Shown in pieces: positions 9,067-20,290 of a stretch of DNA of 64,000 nt. The stretch is from Eustoma russellianum (taxonomy: Eukaryota > Streptophyta > Magnoliopsida > Gentianales > Gentianaceae), in NCBI GenBank assembly GCA_036186865.1, contig AP025040.1, positions 35,796,397-35,860,396 of the forward strand, written 5' to 3'. The position numbers and the translations under genes are program-made. Position 1 is the first letter of the stretch; the number at the start of each line of letters is the position of its first letter. The notes under the pieces were generated by a model, which was not told the DNA's origin, did not search any database, and saw only the letters and a list, made by a program, of their open reading frames with translations.

Positions 9067-11824
9067 TGTTACACCCTATGACTTTTAAGCACGACTTTCA
9101 ATACTTAGAGGGCAACCTTAAATACAACTTAATTAATTTTGTAGGTTATGAGACTTAGTCACCTAAAACATAGAAGAATAAGAAAGAAGGGTTCAAAATA
9201 GAATTAAAGATAATTAAAGAAAATTACCTAAAAGGTCCCTACTAAGAGATAGGGAGTTACACCACTTTTAGTATAACTCCCCATCTCAACCTAGGGGACG
9301 GTTATTGCACAAAAGAGGAGAGGAAAAAAATGCCTAGGAGGAAGAAAAGGAAGAAGAGAGAGAGAAGAAGAAGAAAGGAAGAAGAAGAAGGCTAACCTAG
9401 GTCCAATTCGTCTCGATTCTAGCACACACTCGTAAGCTTATCTCGATTCCAAGGCAAGTAATCTTTCTATACGCTTTACGCAAATTTTGATACTTTAGGC
9501 CCTATGTTCTTACAAAGAGAAAACATGAATCACACATTAGTATTCTTGTCTTGTCTATCTTAAATGTTTTGTTATACGTAAGTCTTGTTGCTAATTGTGT
9601 AAAGTCTTGTTCTTTGGGCCATATTTATGAAAATAGTTGTGTGGTGCTTCGTTGTTGTCAAGCATGCCCATAAAAGTGTATATTTTGATGTGCTTATTGT
9701 CTTGCGCTACTCTTATGTTGATTGTCTACACTTAGATGTTGAGAGTAAGTGCAGGAAATTGAGAGATGAGTGATGACCTTGCTGTAGTCTTGTTGTGTTG
9801 GGAAAGTTGATGAGATCTTTTGAAGGTTGTGAATGATTGAAGGCTAGAGTGGATATTGTTAGGCATGGCTAGGCATCAATTCATGTTTAGATGTGTGTTA
9901 AGTAAGATGAAACTAGATGTTAAGATGGATCTTTAAGTGTTGAAAATGAAAGGGTTGAAGAAGGAGGGTGTTGGAGAGGAAGTTACTGCAGAAAAACTGC
10001 AGTTTGGCATCGTCAGAACACTTCGAACGCCTACATTAGGCGCTCTATGTCACATTAGGCGCCTAATGTAGCATTCAATGTGTCCTGAATGCTTTCCCGT
10101 ACAGAAAAACTGCAATTTAGAACCGTCAGAACACTTCGAACGCCTACATTAGGCGCTCTATGTCACATTAGGCGCCTAATGTAGCGTTCAATGTGTCCTG
10201 AATCATCCCCGAACACTTCGAACACCTACATAAAGCGCTCTATGTCACATTAGGCGCTTCATGTAGGCGTTCAATGTCTACAGAACATCCCCGAACACTT
10301 CGAACGCCTAGTATAGGCGCTCTAAGTCACTATAGGCGCTTCATGTAGCGTTCCAACTATACTGGAAGTCTCTTTGACCCTTTAGGTGCCCTATGTACGT
10401 GTTGTAACCTTATACACTTCTTTTGAGCATAAAATGCAAAGGTGTTTGAGTTGTAATTGAGGTGTAGATGGTAAGTTTGATCAAGTTAGAATAAGATTGA
10501 ATCTTGAGTGAATTCGTAACAAGAATGGACTTGGAAAGGTACGAACATGGAGTGTTGGAGGTGCAAGACTGTATACTTGATATGTACAATGTATGTGTGT
10601 GTGTTACATGTTGATACGAAGCTACTTGTGCATCCTGCATCATGACATAGGCACTTGCATTTGATTTGAAATGTGCTTTGCAAAAGAACAAGAAAGGTTT
10701 AAAGTTTTTGAAAGACAAAATGGTTGCTGGTTGATCGCAGGGTATAAAAGTCACGTCTGCGAAAGCAGGGTATAAAAGCGTGATCTGTGAATCAACAGCA
10801 GGGTATAAAGTATGTTATGGGGCCGTGGACCTATCAGCACGGAAAAAAAAGAAGTATTTTATGGGGCCGTGGACCTTTCAGCACGGATATATGATATATG
10901 TAATGGGGCCGTGGACCTTTCAGCACGGATATATGATATATGTAATGGGGCCGTGGACCTTTCAGCACGGGGTATAAAGTTATATGTTATGGGGCCGTGG
11001 ACCTTTCAGCACGGGGTATAAAGTTATGTTTGTTGTGGACTGATCACCCACAGGGTATAAAGTTCTGCTACGCGAAGAATATGATATGTAAAGTGATGAA
11101 ATGTTTTGTGAAATGACATGCATGACATGTTTATGAAAGAAGACATATGCATGGGTGTTGTGTGTGATTTTAAAGAAGTACATGCATCATGATACACGGA
11201 GCATAAGAATTGACATGCAAGAAACGTGACTAGTTTATGACTTGCTATGTGATACGTTGTTTTAATATATGTTGGTCCTCATATCTGTGTACATATATGT
11301 GCTTTATCTGCTTTGAGGAACTCTTATTAAGATGCTATTGCTAACCCGAGCACCTTATTTTTGGGTAATGTTTTATACACTGGTGACTCGACGTGTGTGA
11401 TTCCGTAAGGTGTATAGACGGGTTACTTGCTGGCGATAATTTCTCTAAGAACAATTACTCTATTCCTTTTCAGGTGAGCCTGAATATGAGTTGATATTTA
11501 TCGAGGACGATGGCGAGTGGGCTCAATGGGATGACGGACATGGGAATAGATAGATGCTTGACTACTTTCTTTAAGTTTTGGAAACTCAATGTTATTATGT
11601 TGTTCTGGAACTTGTGTTAGCTAGATGACCAAACACCTTTTATTTCCGCTGCATTTTCTTGTTGTATTATTGACGATGAAGGTTTAGATTTTATGACGTT
11701 TCCGCTGATTTATCTTACGTCATGAATGATGTTCGCTTGATCTGCTTTGACGCTTCGTAGTTCTCATAGTAGGCTACGGCGGGTGCACTGGTTCCGATGA
11801 CAGCGTCGGGCCAGGGGCGCTACA
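9067..11824 (+). repeat. TekA1 3' LTR
   Basis: 2,758-bp partner of 1385-4143, followed by the TSD CTTTG. Differences from the 5' copy include C-to-T changes near the start and one lost A in the A-run after the first CCGTGG hairpin. It carries the second copies of the inverted-repeat cassette (about 10002-10372) and hairpin array (10723-11062). Confidence 0.97.
10723..11062 (+). promoter_or_regulatory. Hairpin + GGTATAAAG array, TekA1 3' LTR copy
   Basis: Same arrangement as in the 5' LTR: five CCGTG/CACGG hairpins, the CTGC-GAAA-GCAG hairpin, the CTGT/ACAG unit and a final stem-loop before GGTATAAAG. The final unit reads TTGTGG/CCACAG here instead of CTGTGG/CCACAG. Confidence 0.6.
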
Positions 11825-11829
11825 CTTTG

Positions 11830-12157
11830 TCCAAGCACTTTTAAGCAGAAGAGTTTAAGTGTTGGTTGATCATTAATATGGTGTACTTCATAAATAGTCT
11901 TGATATGATTTCCCACGAGCTTTGAAACGATAAAATCCCTACTCTAAAATATCTCATGGTATTTGGTTGTAAGTGTTTCACATTTAATACCAAAGATAAA
12001 GACATTAAGTTCACTAATTAGCCGAGCGGATCAGATAGTATTTCACTAAGAAGGTTCAAAGCCAGAAGCTACCTTGTTTGATGCAACATTTTCTTGTCTA
12101 ACTTCTTGGTAGAGTCTGCATAAACACTCTGCATTAATTTCCATTCATGTGGGGGAT
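11830..12157 (+). other. 3' end of an older copia-like element interior, with polypurine tract
   Basis: No ORF was recognised. The last bases, ATGTGGGGGAT (12147-12157), are a typical polypurine tract directly before a TGTTGGA LTR start, so this is most simply the 3' untranslated end of a plus-strand LTR element that TekA1 interrupts. The matching 5' part was not found in the window. Confidence 0.55.
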
Positions 12158-13649
12158 TGTTGGAGGAAGTGGAAGCATATTGAAATTGGTCAAGTTGCAA
12201 ACTGTGGTTAGCAACGCATTTTGAGCTAATATTACGATTACTTCCACTAGTGCTAAGTGGAAACTAATGAGTCCTTGATTTTCAACACGATAAGTAGATA
12301 ATTGTATGCTTTTGAGTCACTCGATTCCGAACCGGGTGAATGAGAAATTAATGCTCAAAGTAAAAGGAAAAGTAGCTCAGCTCGGCGCGGACCTGGGCGT
12401 GGGCCTAGGTAATGGACTGAGCTGCCGACCTGAAAGGCTCAGGTTATGGACTGGGCTACAAGCCGGAATGTGAGCTGCCGATTGCAGGTCAAGTCCTGTA
12501 GCACCATGTTGGATCTCGTCAGCCTAGGTGGAGGTTGTTATTTTCAAACTTGCCAGGTTGTTGAGACAGAATGGCGGTTAAATTTGAAAAGGTTCTTCAG
12601 ATTTAGTCGGCCAAGCTGACCTGAAGTTGTTATGATCTGACACTCAGATTGAACAGTTAGTTGATCTGACGGCTGTGAGGCAGATCAGTGCGGTTCTGAT
12701 CCAACGGTTCAGGACGAGCCGATATCTGATCCTAAGGCCGAGATTGGAGCGACTGTAACAGCTGACCTCAGAATTTTCCTATAAATAGTGGCCGAGGCTA
12801 TTCTCTATGAACACACTCAGAATTCACTAGTTCTTCTATTCTCTGCAATCTCTTTCTCTGCATCTTCATTCATCCCAATCATTCTGCATTCCAGTATACC
12901 GAGAAGGTGAGGACATTCTTAAAGGTTTGTAGAGTTCAGCGCTGCAGTGCCGCACGTCTGAATTTGTCTCCGTTGTATCCTGGTAGACGGTTGCTCCTAT
13001 GGTTGGGCAAAGTGTACCGGAGCAATAACTTCTTAAGGACAGAGTCCTGGACTCACCTCAGATCTCTGCTCTGCTGAGCTGAGAAGGTTATTGCCAAGCC
13101 AAGCTTTGCTGTGTGCCGAGCTTAGCTATCTGTGGGAGGAACGCAGCACTGGTATAGTATTGCCGAGCTGAGCTCTGCTCTGTGCCGAGCTCTACAGTTC
13201 TGAGAACATTCGTTGTTCTGGAGCATCAGCTGCTGAGCTGTGCTTTGTGCTGAGCTCTACTGTTTGGCTAAGGACATCCGTTGTTCTACAGCTCTGCCGT
13301 GCTGGGCTCTGCTCGGCTGAAGCAGCTGAAAGCACTACTCCCGGTTGTTGTGCTGAGGTGCCAAGGTCGGTAGGTCGGTGATCAGCCCAAAATGCAAATA
13401 CAATTGCGCCTACTGGACTGATTGGATCTGTCTTATTAGACTCTCTAGTTCAGCTCGGCTGGAAGGCTAACAGGACAGAACAGTGGTTCTGAAGTGTTGT
13501 TCAGTTAGGTCGGCAGGTCGGCTGACTGTTCAAAATGCAGAGTTGCGCTATCTGAACTGTCTTGACTCTGCAGATCAGTCCAACCTACCCTGAGCACGGC
13601 AGGTCGGTCATACTGTACAGAAGTCAATTTGTCTGAATTATTTCCAACA
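12158..13649 (+). repeat. Orphan LTR (TGTTGGA...TTCCAACA), probably copia 3' LTR
   Basis: 1,492 bp with the inverted ends TGTTGGA/TCCAACA and a polypurine tract just upstream. It has a clear TATA box (12779-12788). Downstream of the TATA box it contains loose repeats of gccgagct/gctgagct words (about 13050-13330). Flanking bases (gggat left, cgcaa right) do not match, as expected for a 3' LTR rather than a solo LTR. No second copy is present here. Confidence 0.75.
12779..12788 (+). promoter_or_regulatory. TATA box of the orphan LTR
   Basis: CTATAAATAG matches the plant TATA consensus. It sits mid-LTR, about 620 bp from the start, followed by a C/T-rich stretch where transcription would be expected to begin. 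Confidence 0.75.
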
Positions 13650-15149
13650 CGCAATTCACTGAACAAAAAAGCAGTACGCGAATTTTAACAGTAGGCAATA
13701 AACACTTGTATATCGGCATCAAACAAAAAAATTTATAGAATGTAACCGTACATATAATTTTAATATTAAAGGCCTCAAAAACAATGATCTCGTAACCTTT
13801 GAAAGATTCAAATTTTAGAATACAAAGGATTCGGCCGAAAGTGGCTCTGATACCAATTATTAGGTCAAAATAAAATGGAAGCATAAAAGTTACTGTCGGA
13901 ATATGAAATGTTTCGATGAATTTAAAACATGCCTTGAAAAGATTTAAAAAGGTGGTTTAAAAATCACATTGTGAGACATAGATATCTTACATCGATCGAT
14001 CTATGTGCAAATCAATCTCTAAAATAATATGTAGATCGATCTATGTAAAAACTGTACAAAGATGAGAACACATTGTCCGACATCGATCTCTAAGGTTGAA
14101 AAACATCGATCAATCAATGTGACATTAGTCTCTAAAAATAGAGACATCAATCAATCGATATAGTTAAGGTTCAAAATTGAAACAGCACAATCAATCATCG
14201 ATCTCTCATATTGAAGAACATCAATCAATCGATGTGACATCAGTCTCTAAAGACAGAGACATCAATCGATGTGGTTAAGGTTCAAAATTGAAGCTATACA
14301 GTCCAACATCGATCTCCCAAGTTGAAAATATCTATGGATCGATGTATACCTCAGTCTCTTAAAGAGAAATTTTAAGAAACAAAATCGAAGAGCAAATACT
14401 TATAGTGGGAAAAGTGTTTCTAGTGTAGGAGATAAGTAGGCAAGTTTTCCCAACATCACAATAGCTGGTCGGTGGTGACTCCACCGCAGGTATACTTTGA
14501 TTGGCAAAAAATTCGCACCAGATTGTCTCCCTAAGTCTGGATGCGAATATATCTCAAACTCGCAACAATATAATGGTTGGGTGAAGATGAATCGAATTGG
14601 ATCTACCTTAAGATTTCACTAGTTGAATAGGTAATCTAGGGGAGAAGAACAGTGGTGGAGCAACAACCGATGGGAATTGAAGAAGAGTGATGGATTAGTA
14701 GTTGGCTGATGGCAAGAATCGGTATAGAGTCAAAACGGCGAAGTGATGAGGTCTGGTCACGGGCGCAGGCGGCTGCATGCTGGTTAAAGAGCTCAAAAGT
14801 GAATTAGGGATTTAGCCACTTAGGGTAGCTGGGTATCAGGTAAGATTTCAGGGTTTGGCTTTATATTTAGATAAATAATAATAAATATATATTATACTAA
14901 ACCAATCTGGTCTTTAAATTTTTAGAACCGAAACCAAACCAAATAACCCAGCCTGGTTTTTGCCTTACTTGTAAATCGGATATGAAACTATGGTTCAGTT
15001 TTATTTAATTTTAGTTAGTTCGGTTCGGTTATTTGCTCTAGTTTCTAAAATTTTTATACATCCCTGACTAAAACAACTTCATTTACCTTATTAGCCTATG
15101 CATCACTCATGGCATGGACCTTTGCATTCACCTTGGGTCTCTCTGTTTT
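13650..15149. other. Retroelement debris with reverse primer-site motif and CGATC repeats
   Basis: No reliable gene. CTCTGATACCAATT (13845-13858) is the reverse complement of a tRNA-Met PBS and suggests the 5' end of a minus-strand element whose LTR would extend rightward. From 13975 to 14370 there is an imperfect repeat (three units of roughly 125 bp) rich in 'acatcgatc...gatgt' and 'catcgatctct'. The rest (14370-15149) is AT-rich with ggttcggtt runs. Its LTR ends were not resolved. Confidence 0.45.
13975..14370. repeat. CGATC-rich imperfect tandem repeat
   Basis: About three units share 'catcgatctct...gaa..acatc(a/g)atcaatcgatgtgacatcagtctctaaa' and 'ggttcaaaattgaa'. The words catcgatctct, catcagtctct and atcgatgt are the same vocabulary as in the CopS LTRs (31905-32130, 49380-49585) and TekB LTRs (52970-53215, 61640-61880). 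Confidence 0.7.
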
Positions 15150-15910
15150 CTTTGTTGTCCATATTTTGCTCTTTCTTTAGTTCAATGTAGTCTTTCACTT
15201 GATGTCCAAGTTTACCGTAATCAAACCATGCTCTGGTTCACAATCCACATTCACAAAAATTTTGACGATGACAAGTAGCATACTTAGGTATAGCTGTGTT
15301 GTTATTTCTCCTGAGCGTATGTTCTGGTTTCCTCTTAACAATTCGAACCCATCTTCCTGATTTTTTGGTGTCTTGATTGTCTATTGCTTCATCAATTATC
15401 CTTCTCTTGCTTCTACTTTCCTCATCCTTTTGCTTGATAGCACCTTCTGCATTGTAACAAGCATCAAGTAATGCTAAAAAATTATGAGCATTTGCATTCG
15501 ATAATCTAGTTCTTATTTGGCTATTTAGGCCTCTTTCAAACTTCATCATCTTCAGCTTGTCATCACCTATGACAGAAGGCACAAATTAACCAAGAGCATC
15601 AAATTGATTCGTATAGTCAGAAATGGTTACGTTAGGTCCTTGTTTAGAGATTCAAACGTACCAATGTTTTGCAAACGTAATGCTGAGGGAAAGTAAAACC
15701 TGAGAAATTCACTATTGAACGTAGTCCATGTGACCGGTAATAGCATGTTTGATTTAGTAGTAGTCACCATTTATGAGTCTCTCCAACGAAAAAGAGTTTA
15801 ATTACCAAGTATTTCACCTCTTAAGAAACTTGAACTAGGGAGAACTTATTTTCTACTTCACTCAGCCACTTTCAGCCTTGTCAGGGTCAGAGTTGCTGTC
15901 AAACGTTAGA
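15150..15910 (-). pseudogene. Degraded gypsy gag fragment
   Basis: The minus-strand ORF 15582-15238 reads DDKLKMMKFERGLNSQIRTRL...LLDACYNAEGAIK...GRW, clearly related to the gag of TekA1 (DNRLKMTKFERGLDSRIQ...MLDACFRVE). Further left on the minus strand a broken zinc knuckle (CFDYGKLGHQVKDY-like, near 15190-15240) follows a stop. Further right, gag-domain remnants continue in other frames to about 15910. Stops and frame changes make it a pseudogene. It probably belongs with the PBS/LTR remnant at 16338 onward. Confidence 0.7.
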
Positions 15911-16337
15911 ACATACACCCTTTTCATGCCCTCATAATAGTAACGAGTCTCATTCTGGAGTTGTGAGTTTCTTTGAGCTATTTGCCTTGGCAAACTGCAT
16001 CATGGTGTTCATATACTCATGCGGAAAGGCATTTTGATTTTGGTGGTATTATTATTCGAGGCGGCATTTTCTGCTAGAGAGAGAAAAAATGATGTTATCT
16101 TTAGAATATACTTTATACAAAAAGTTCCGTCCATTCTTGTAACTACAGGAACATGCACAAAATAATAATACCCACCTACATAACCTAGAAGCATAATTCA
16201 AATTAATTTCTATAGATAACAATGAATATTCTAGAGTATTTATCTCATAACTTTAACAAATCATTTCTTAGTAACTAATATCTTAGTAATAGATCATTAC
16301 TTGGTAACTATAATGACATTTTAGATCTCAGCCCATT

Positions 16338-16700
16338 CTCTGATACTATTAATGGAACGACTCGGATTTGCCCAACCGATTCCAAGCCAGACCCCTAATT
16401 GGTCCCAACTTCGTCACCGTACGCAAGCGCTACTCAATGTCAATTCAATCGACTTTCATTCTTGTTAAAAAATATTAATCTTTGTTACAATTTAACACTT
16501 GGATCATATTTATATATTATGCTACCATCTCCTTTCGATTCGATGTCAGATTTTTAAGGTCTTTACATATAACCCTCCTTAACGGGTCAACATCCTCACT
16601 GGGCCTATACTAAGACGCCAAGACCGCGCCTAACGTCCTAGAGTTTGCCTTTGCGTCTATGCAGCATTAGTCGGCTCTGATGCAATAATTGTAATATTTT
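16338..16700 (-). repeat. Degenerate primer site and edge of the LTR for the 15-kb gag remnant
   Basis: CTCTGATACTATTAA (16338-16352) is a decayed reverse-complement PBS. Directly to its right TGGAACGACTCGGATTTGCC begins an LTR-like sequence, as expected for a minus-strand element with its 5' LTR on the right. 'gtcggctctgatgcaa' near 16670-16686 may be its far end or another decayed primer site. The right limit is uncertain. Confidence 0.45.
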
Positions 16701-17172
16701 AATTTATTTATTTTCTTTTATTAAATGTATCGAATATAACATTGAGTGTGTTGAACTTGAGCTTAAGAAAGAACATCTTTTTTTATGTTCTTTTACCCCC
16801 CCCCCCCCCCTCTTTTTCTTTCGTTGGCACTAATCTGAAAGCTAATATACTTATTAAAAAAACTGATATGAAAGGAGCGGTGACTTACATTTACGCGAGG
16901 ATACAGAAAATTGTTTCTAGTTATGGAAGCGAAATGGTATTTTCTCCTCTTTATTAGTTTTAATTATAATAAATAGGTAAAAAGAAAAGGAAGAGGAGAA
17001 AACAAAAATCAGATTTCATGTACATAAGTCGTTCCTCGCATCGTCAGAAGGAAGAAGAATGGACAATAACTTTTCTCCTTTCTTCAATAATTCTTAGAGA
17101 ATCAACACGAACTTTCCGTTCAATTTCTTAGTAGTTGGCCTATGCACTTTACTATGCTTTTTAAATCCACAC
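16701..17172. other. AT-rich DNA left of RetR, with a poly-C run
   Basis: No gene recognised. A run of about 14 C residues flanked by T occurs near 16796-16811. Bases 17168-17172 (CACAC) are the left TSD of RetR. Confidence 0.6.
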
Positions 17173-17674
17173 TGATGAACCCGGAAATTAGATGTTGAAT
17201 ACGACAAAGTATTTCCACGTCAGTCAGCAACAGTCAACGTTGCTGGGCCCCACTGCTGGTCATAGCTCAGGTCGGCATGGACAGTCCAATTCTACCCTCC
17301 GAACTAGCAAGCTAGCTCAGCCTAGAAGGTGAGCTTCATTAATGCAACGTGGTCAGTTCAGCTCAGTCAAGGCAAACATTTCAGTGGATCAGCTCAGATC
17401 AACCAAGGGACAAAGGACAGCGCTCTTCAGTTCGGCACAACCAAGGGACATGAGCAGATCAAAACAGAGCTTTCCCCAGATCAGGCCAATAAGAATGCCT
17501 AGGTCAGCACCTTCCAGACCAGCCCATCAAGCTCGGCAGAGCCTTCCTGACCAACTTCGGACATGCTAGCCCCACCTCGGTTTCCTAGCTGAACTGCTCA
17601 GGCAGCACCTCAGCTCGATCATGACATGCTTAGACCGACTCCTATCACCCGGCAACCTTGGTCATACAGCGTAA

Positions 17675-17692
17675 CACGTGGCAACACGTGGC
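17675..17692 (+). promoter_or_regulatory. Two tandem G-box motifs in the RetR LTR
   Basis: ACACGTGG occurs twice, 10 bp apart (17675-17682, 17685-17692), about 190 bp upstream of the TATA-like box. CACGTG is a known plant bZIP/bHLH binding core. The right LTR has decayed at both sites (atgcgcgg, acacatgg). Confidence 0.5.
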
Positions 17693-17878
17693 TATCATGC
17701 AAACTGGGAATGCCAACATTACAACCATCTGTTTCCACGTGCCTACCATGTAGGAGAGCGCGACCAGGAATGCAGCCACCTATCACCGCATGGCAGCCAT
17801 GCAGGAGAGAACTGTCACCAGGACAACCAAGTGTCATCACTATATTGCCCCTGGCCATGCAGCGTTCTACTTCAACAC

Positions 17879-17886
17879 CTATAAAG
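17879..17886 (+). promoter_or_regulatory. TATA-like box of the RetR LTR
   Basis: CTATAAAG lies in the LTR 340 bp before its end. In the right LTR this exact site is the insertion point of TekB. Confidence 0.6.
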
Positions 17887-18220
17887 ACATGCTTCCTCAG
17901 CTGAAGCTGACCAAGACTAATTCATGTCCACATAAGACCTGTTTAACTCTAATTTTAGCTCAGCTCACTCCTAGTTTGAGCTTGTCTACACTAAACAGCC
18001 ACCCTCTCTGAAAAGAGCCTTTATTAGGTTGCTTCAACCTCTACTTCCTGTATAAATTCAAACGAATATTCCCAAAACTGACTAGGGCGTTGGAGGATTT
18101 CCCAAGGCCTCTAACGTTTTCTTTTCATCGCAGGTTGTAGGAAAAACCTTAACGTGGCACTAGCGGCGTTACCTTCGGATTATCTCTGATCCACCTGGTG
18201 AGGATCCGGCCTCATCATTT

Positions 18221-18235
18221 TGGTGCTAGAGGGGG
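18221..18235 (+). other. Primer-binding site of RetR
   Basis: TGGTGCTAGAGGGGG begins 3 nt after the LTR. TGGYGC-type primer sites, not tRNA-Met ones, are usual for Tat/Athila-type elements. The exact tRNA was not identified. Confidence 0.65.
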
Positions 18236-18474
18236 CTTGAACTTCTGATTCTTCCTAAAATTACTCCTTAAAAGGCCTTCTAGGCAACCAGCCTATGATC
18301 CATGATTGAAAAGATGGATAAAGATAGTCAGGAAAGGTGTAGGAGATCTTTGATCCCCAGAGACATCCGCGCTCAACTCGACTTCAGCCGAAAAAGGGCT
18401 CCTCAGGTCTATCAGAATCATCAACTCCCGCTGCTGGATTTACATATAAGGAGCACGTAAGGGTTGTTCGATAC

Positions 18475-19260
18475 ATGGCTCATAACCCAAACAGGTTCCA
18501 GGTTATAGTGAGAGAAATGAAAGGGAAAGCTCCAGTTGCTGGACATAGTGTGGTCCACCTTAGCGACGCTCCTCAAAGAAGAGAGCGCATTGAGTACTCC
18601 CCAACTCGGCTCCAGTACCATCTTGAACCTCGGGGTGAGTTCATGGCTAAGGCCAGACTCTCAGGTCAGCGAGTTAGCCACATGCAATTCACGTCAGAGC
18701 CTTTAAAAGCTTTGGCACACCACCTAAAACGCACACAGAAAGCGCTACAGCCACTTAGATGTGGCAGAGTAGTTGAAAAGGGTGCCAGAGGCCATTCGCG
18801 TGAAAGGCGCACTGCGCTTAAGTGATTGGGAGCCCGAGGTAAAGATGGTATGCCTCTGTTTGCCTCCAAAGCTCATATCATATCCGTCATGAGGAAGGAA
18901 GGCCTAGACAGAGATCCCAGACCTTTAAGTGGTCTGATTCACAAGAGGGATCCGCAGTTGTACTGCCTTTTTCACCATGACATCGAACATGACACAGAGG
19001 ACTACAGGCAGCTCACTCCAGAGATTGAGCGCCTAATCAAGCTAGGCTACTCCTGCAGCTCACTATAGAGATTGAGCGTCTAATCGAGCTAGGGTACTTG
19101 CACCATTACTACAACCCGAGGTCAAGGTTGTCTAACAGGCTAGATTTCACCCGATCTCCTCCTGACGAAAGATGTCGGCCTGACTATCGACACAGGTCGT
19201 CCGAGGATAAAGACCAAGATATGGCAAGACAGGTGCAACATAGCGCTAAACGTGCAAGGT
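18475..19260 (+). pseudogene. RetR Tat-like gag remnant
   Basis: Two open stretches (18475-18825 and 18826-19068) separated by a stop. The second contains LYCLFHHDIEHDTEDYRQL followed by EIERLIKLGY, the C-terminal gag signature typical of Tat-lineage elements (YCxFHxDxGHDTEDCxxLKxEIExLI). Downstream, arginine-rich codons continue to about 19260. A 46-bp tandem duplication (19009-19054 and 19055 onward) repeats the EIERLI segment and shifts the frame. No capsid-length ORF survives and no protease follows. Confidence 0.75.
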
Positions 19261-19599
19261 TGACCTAGGCTTGTCGGCCGTAAGAAAGCTCAAGGGGAGC
19301 TAAGGTCACCTCAGCTAATTGTAAATAGGCTGAGGTGAGTAATTTTCTATATAGAAAAGTTTTTAAGATCGACTAGCTTGGTCAGCAGACGTACTGACCT
19401 GAAAGCCGAAAGCCTGAGTACCCGATATGTATCCAAACTTTGTAGTGTATATATGTACATTACTGAAATGGAAAAGAAAATACTTCTTCAGTATATGTTG
19501 TTAACCACTGCTTAGATAGTGTATTCAGCTCAGCTCAGCAGAATATCCTATTCGGGGCTCCTCAGCCTTCTCCGATGTAGCTGACTTTCCGTGTTGGGC
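19261..19599 (+). other. RetR interior without recognised gene
   Basis: Between the gag remnant and the repeat array. No pol motifs in any frame. Contains only short stop-broken frames. Confidence 0.6.
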
Positions 19600-20290
19600 C
19601 TCAATTATTAATCATTTGCCTTATGGTTTATAAGGGGATTTATGTGGAACGCAAAAAGTCTTGTTCCTACCTGACTTCTGCTTTATGGTCCATAACAGAA
19701 CTTGGGACACGACAAGTTTTGCGCCTAGCCGATTTTTGCCTTATGGATCATAAAGGAATTTGGGATACGGAAAGTTTTGCTGACTTCCACCTTATGCCTC
19801 ATGAGAGTAAGGATACGACAGATCTCGCACCTAACCACTAGAAAGGTGACCTCGGCCTTGTGGTTAATCAGGGATTCACCTCGGAACATCAGCCTGCTCC
19901 CTTATGGTTTTAAGTGGACCCCGAATGCGGCAGGTTTCGTGCCTCTGGAAGAATAACCTAAGCGGTCACATCTGTCCTCTATCTTATGATTTTAAGGGGA
20001 CCCCAGACCTGACAGGTTTCGCGTCTCTGGAAGAATGACCAAAGTGGTCACATTGTCTTCACCTTATGGTTTTAAGAGGACACCGGATGCGACAAGTATC
20101 GCGCCTCCGAAACGATGGCCTAAGTGGTCACCTCAGTCCTCTGCCCTTATAGTTTTAACGGGATTCACATCAGCCATTAGAAGGGCGAGCTCGGCCTTAA
20201 GGCTGAGCAAGCACGCACCTCTGTAAAATTAGTCTACGTTGGGTTTAACAGGGGACTTGAAACGCATAAGATCTCTTGCCCCTGAATGTC
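19600..20290 (+). repeat. Degenerate tandem repeat array inside RetR
   Basis: Roughly 60-95-bp units each contain a form of 'ccttatggttttaaggggac...cgacaggtttcgcgcct(c)tgg'. At least eight degenerate units can be followed from 19615 to 20280. Tat-lineage elements are known to carry variable tandem repeats in untranslated regions. The short ORFs here are by-products. Confidence 0.75.

Larger units (their letters stand above)
1385..11824 (+). mobile_element. TekA1: nearly intact Ty3/gypsy Tekay chromovirus
   Basis: Complete LTR retrotransposon of 10,440 bp with the order 5' LTR, tRNA-Met-type PBS, gag, protease, RT, RNase H, integrase, chromodomain, polypurine tract, 3' LTR. It is flanked by the perfect 5-bp TSD CTTTG (1380-1384 and 11825-11829). 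The order RT-RNase H-INT marks Ty3/gypsy; the C-terminal chromodomain and general sequence fit the Tekay (Del) lineage. About 17-20 LTR differences counted by eye in 2,758 bp make it young. Coding is split by two apparent introns (5500-5583, 7105-7174). Its only clear coding lesion is a His-to-Gln change in the integrase zinc finger. Confidence 0.97.
17173..18217 (+). repeat. RetR left (5') LTR
   Basis: 1,045 bp, with its partner in the two halves at 50942-51651 and 62676-63019. Shared blocks include 'cagtcaacgttgct', 'cctcggtttcctagctgaa', 'ctggccatgcagc', the CTATAAAG TATA-like box and the 'ccacctggtgaggatccggcctcatca' end. Confidence 0.93.

Noticed and set aside
16742..16957. 71-codon ORF crossing the poly-C run
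   Set aside because: Proline run comes from the C homopolymer. No domain and no neighbouring gene structure.
17342..18011. Short ORFs on both strands at 17342-18011 and 51188-51649
   Set aside because: They fall in RetR LTRs, differ between the two LTR copies, and have no domain.
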